DNA from: Leptospira ellinghausenii
GTDB taxonomy: Bacteria; Spirochaetota; Leptospiria; Leptospirales; Leptospiraceae
Reading direction: 5' to 3'
Length of the DNA: 64,000 nt
NCBI RefSeq assembly: GCF_003114815.1
Contig: NZ_BFAZ01000009.1
Span: 992,001-1,056,000 of the forward strand
The notes beneath the pieces were generated by a model, which saw nothing but the letters and a program-made list of their open reading frames with translations, had not been told where the DNA came from and did not search any database. How positions within the stretch are numbered: the stretch's first letter is position 1; each line of letters begins with the position of its first letter. The position numbers were made by a program, and so were the translations under genes. Below are positions 62,903 through 64,000 of this stretch, one piece after another.

Positions 62903-64000
62903 TTAAGCGTTTGGAGTTTCGATCCCAACTCCATCGTTGAGGAATTTCGAAATGATCACTCTTTGGATTTGTGAAGTTCCTTCATAAATTTGGAAAATTT
63001 TTGCATCACGCATCAATTTTTCAACTGGGTATTCTTCGTTGAATCCGTATCCACCAAAAATTTGAACCGCATCAGTTGTGACACGCATTGCCATGTCGGC
63101 ACAAAAAACTTTCGCAATGGAAGCTTGGTATGTGTTACGGAAACCATTGTCGATGAGCCATGCTGATTGCCAGCATAGTAGTCGTCCTGCTTCGATATCA
63201 CGAGCCATTTCTGCGATCATAAAACTAACACCTTGGTTCACAGAAATTGGTTTCCCGAACGCATTACGAGTGTTTGCATAACGAATGGAATGATCAAGAG
63301 CTGCGCGAGCTACACCAACTGCTCCAATTGCTACTGCCGGGCGAGTTTGGTCAAATGCACCCATTGCAATTTTGAAACCTTCCCCTTCTTTACCGATCAT
63401 ATTTTCTTTTGGAACTTTAACATCCTCGAAAGTAACACCTCGAGTGTCGGAACAACGTTGTCCCATATTCTTTTCTTTTTTACCGATGATGATTCCAGGA
63501 GTTTTTGCATCTACAATGAAGCCTGTCATTCCTTTGTGCCCAGCGTTTGGATCTGTTTTCGCAAGGACAAAAAACCAATCTGCATGTCCTGCATTGGTGA
63601 TCCACATTTTAGATCCGTTGATGATGTACTCATCTCCGACTCGTTTTGCAGTGGTACGAATTCCGGCAACGTCAGATCCTGCACCTGGCTCTGTTACAGC
63701 ATACGCTGCGAGTGTAAAATTTTGAGTCATTGGTTGGATGAATTTTTTCATCACATAGTCATCTGCACCTAACAATACGGGAGCGAGTGCTAAGTTGTTT
63801 GCTAGGATCGCAGTTGCCATCCCAGAACATCCATAAAATAATTCTTCTGAGGCGATCAGTTCATCCAACACACCAAGTCCTGCTCCACCATATTCTGCAG
63901 GGATGTGCATGTTCATAAGACCCACATCAAATGCTTTCTTCAAAATCTCTTTTGGATACTCACCTGTGTGGTCATGGTGTTCCGCTTTAGGAATCATTTC
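62903..64000 (-). CDS. Acyl-CoA dehydrogenase, N-terminus outside window
   Basis: The frame is open to the right edge of the window, so the first residues, about 15 judged by family length, are missing. The visible ~365 residues are a canonical [20 protein letters not shown] segment [14 protein letters not shown] near residue 95, [26 protein letters not shown], and the catalytic Glu in [12 protein letters not shown] near the end. The closest pattern is short-chain or medium-chain acyl-CoA dehydrogenase. It oxidises acyl-CoA to enoyl-CoA and passes electrons to ETF. It keeps the active-site Glu that the ACAD at 13790 lacks. Confidence 0.92.
   Translation of the reverse strand, partial: EMIPKAEHHDHTGEYPKEILKKAFDVGLMNMHIPAEYGGAGLGVLDELIASEELFYGCSGMATAILANNLALAPVLLGADDYVMKKFIQPMTQNFTLAAYAVTEPGAGSDVAGIRTTAKRVGDEYIINGSKMWITNAGHADWFFVLAKTDPNAGHKGMTGFIVDAKTPGIIIGKKEKNMGQRCSDTRGVTFEDVKVPKENMIGKEGEGFKIAMGAFDQTRPAVAIGAVGVARAALDHSIRYANTRNAFGKPISVNQGVSFMIAEMARDIEAGRLLCWQSAWLIDNGFRNTYQASIAKVFCADMAMRVTTDAVQIFGGYGFNEEYPVEKLMRDAKIFQIYEGTSQIQRVIISKFLNDGVGIETPNA

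Noticed and set aside
63233..63772. A 179-codon frame antisense to the acyl-CoA dehydrogenase
   Set aside because: The opposite strand encodes conserved ACAD motifs; the antisense product is Cys/Ser/Phe rich with no family pattern.
1..64000. CRISPR arrays, tRNA or rRNA genes, insertion sequences, phage or conjugation genes
   Set aside because: No spaced direct repeats, cloverleaf-like intergenic sequence, transposase or integrase motif was seen; all gaps are under 300 bases.

Overview
The window looks like a chromosomal segment of a spirochaete of the genus Leptospira, more likely a saprophytic or environmental species than a pathogen. This is inferred, not searched. The DNA is AT-rich. Several exported proteins carry relaxed spirochaetal lipoboxes with N, Q or S just before the cysteine (LLNC, SILQC, NIQC, FFSC). 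TTG and GTG starts are common, and genes are tightly packed with many ATGA overlaps. Signal transduction is dense: three histidine kinases, stand-alone receivers, STAS proteins, a chemoreceptor and an EAL protein. No tRNA, rRNA, insertion sequence, phage gene or CRISPR array was found. The longest gap between genes is 1319-1596.

Region 1 (1-18646) is the most accessory-like. After the end of a porin gene and a small lipoprotein, a plus-strand run (1597-6424) encodes a BASS-family transporter, an epimerase/3beta-HSD-like dehydrogenase, an exported cytochrome c-propeller fusion and an MFS transporter. A ten-gene minus-strand run (17898 down to 6426) converges on it. It encodes a Tat-exported dehydrogenase small subunit, a GMC flavoprotein, a second BASS transporter, an acyl-CoA dehydrogenase, an NAD epimerase, an SDR, an acyl-CoA ligase, a crotonase, a chemoreceptor and a DUF2804-like lipoprotein. 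A divergent TetR gene and a perfect 16-bp palindrome lie at its head. Together they read as an inducible uptake, sensing, periplasmic oxidation and CoA-activation pathway for a hydrophobic alcohol or acid, for example a sterol, bile acid or terpenoid. The substrate is inferred only from the families present.

Region 2 (18667-31983) holds an EAL protein of YkuI type, an exported propeller plus exported ankyrin protein, an RluA-type pseudouridine synthase, a HAD phosphatase, a kinase with a receiver-ATPase partner, pyrD, an RNA uracil methyltransferase, and a second GMC/small-subunit pair next to a lipoprotein nitrilase homologue.

Region 3 (32065-48385) is mostly housekeeping: argG, coaD, a CPA2 antiporter, ndk, polyprenyl synthase, tlyA, ferredoxin, two NtrB-like kinases leading into an amgK/murU-like pair, pgi, galK, a STAS protein and mtnP. 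A run of eight G lies between a receiver gene and the ferredoxin gene, in the spacer of a possible promoter.

Region 4 (48478-64000) holds a DUF4139 protein, a RetSat/CrtI-like oxidoreductase with a MarR gene and a probable operator over its start codon, a sulfatase-modifying-factor-like protein, a tandem ACT protein, a Lys-rich membrane protein, hom with a coupled STAS gene, hflX whose conserved N-terminus extends upstream of its first ATG, a HEAT-repeat lipoprotein, a receiver coupled to an MsbA-like exporter, a trpG/pabA-type amidotransferase and the C-terminal part of a canonical acyl-CoA dehydrogenase.
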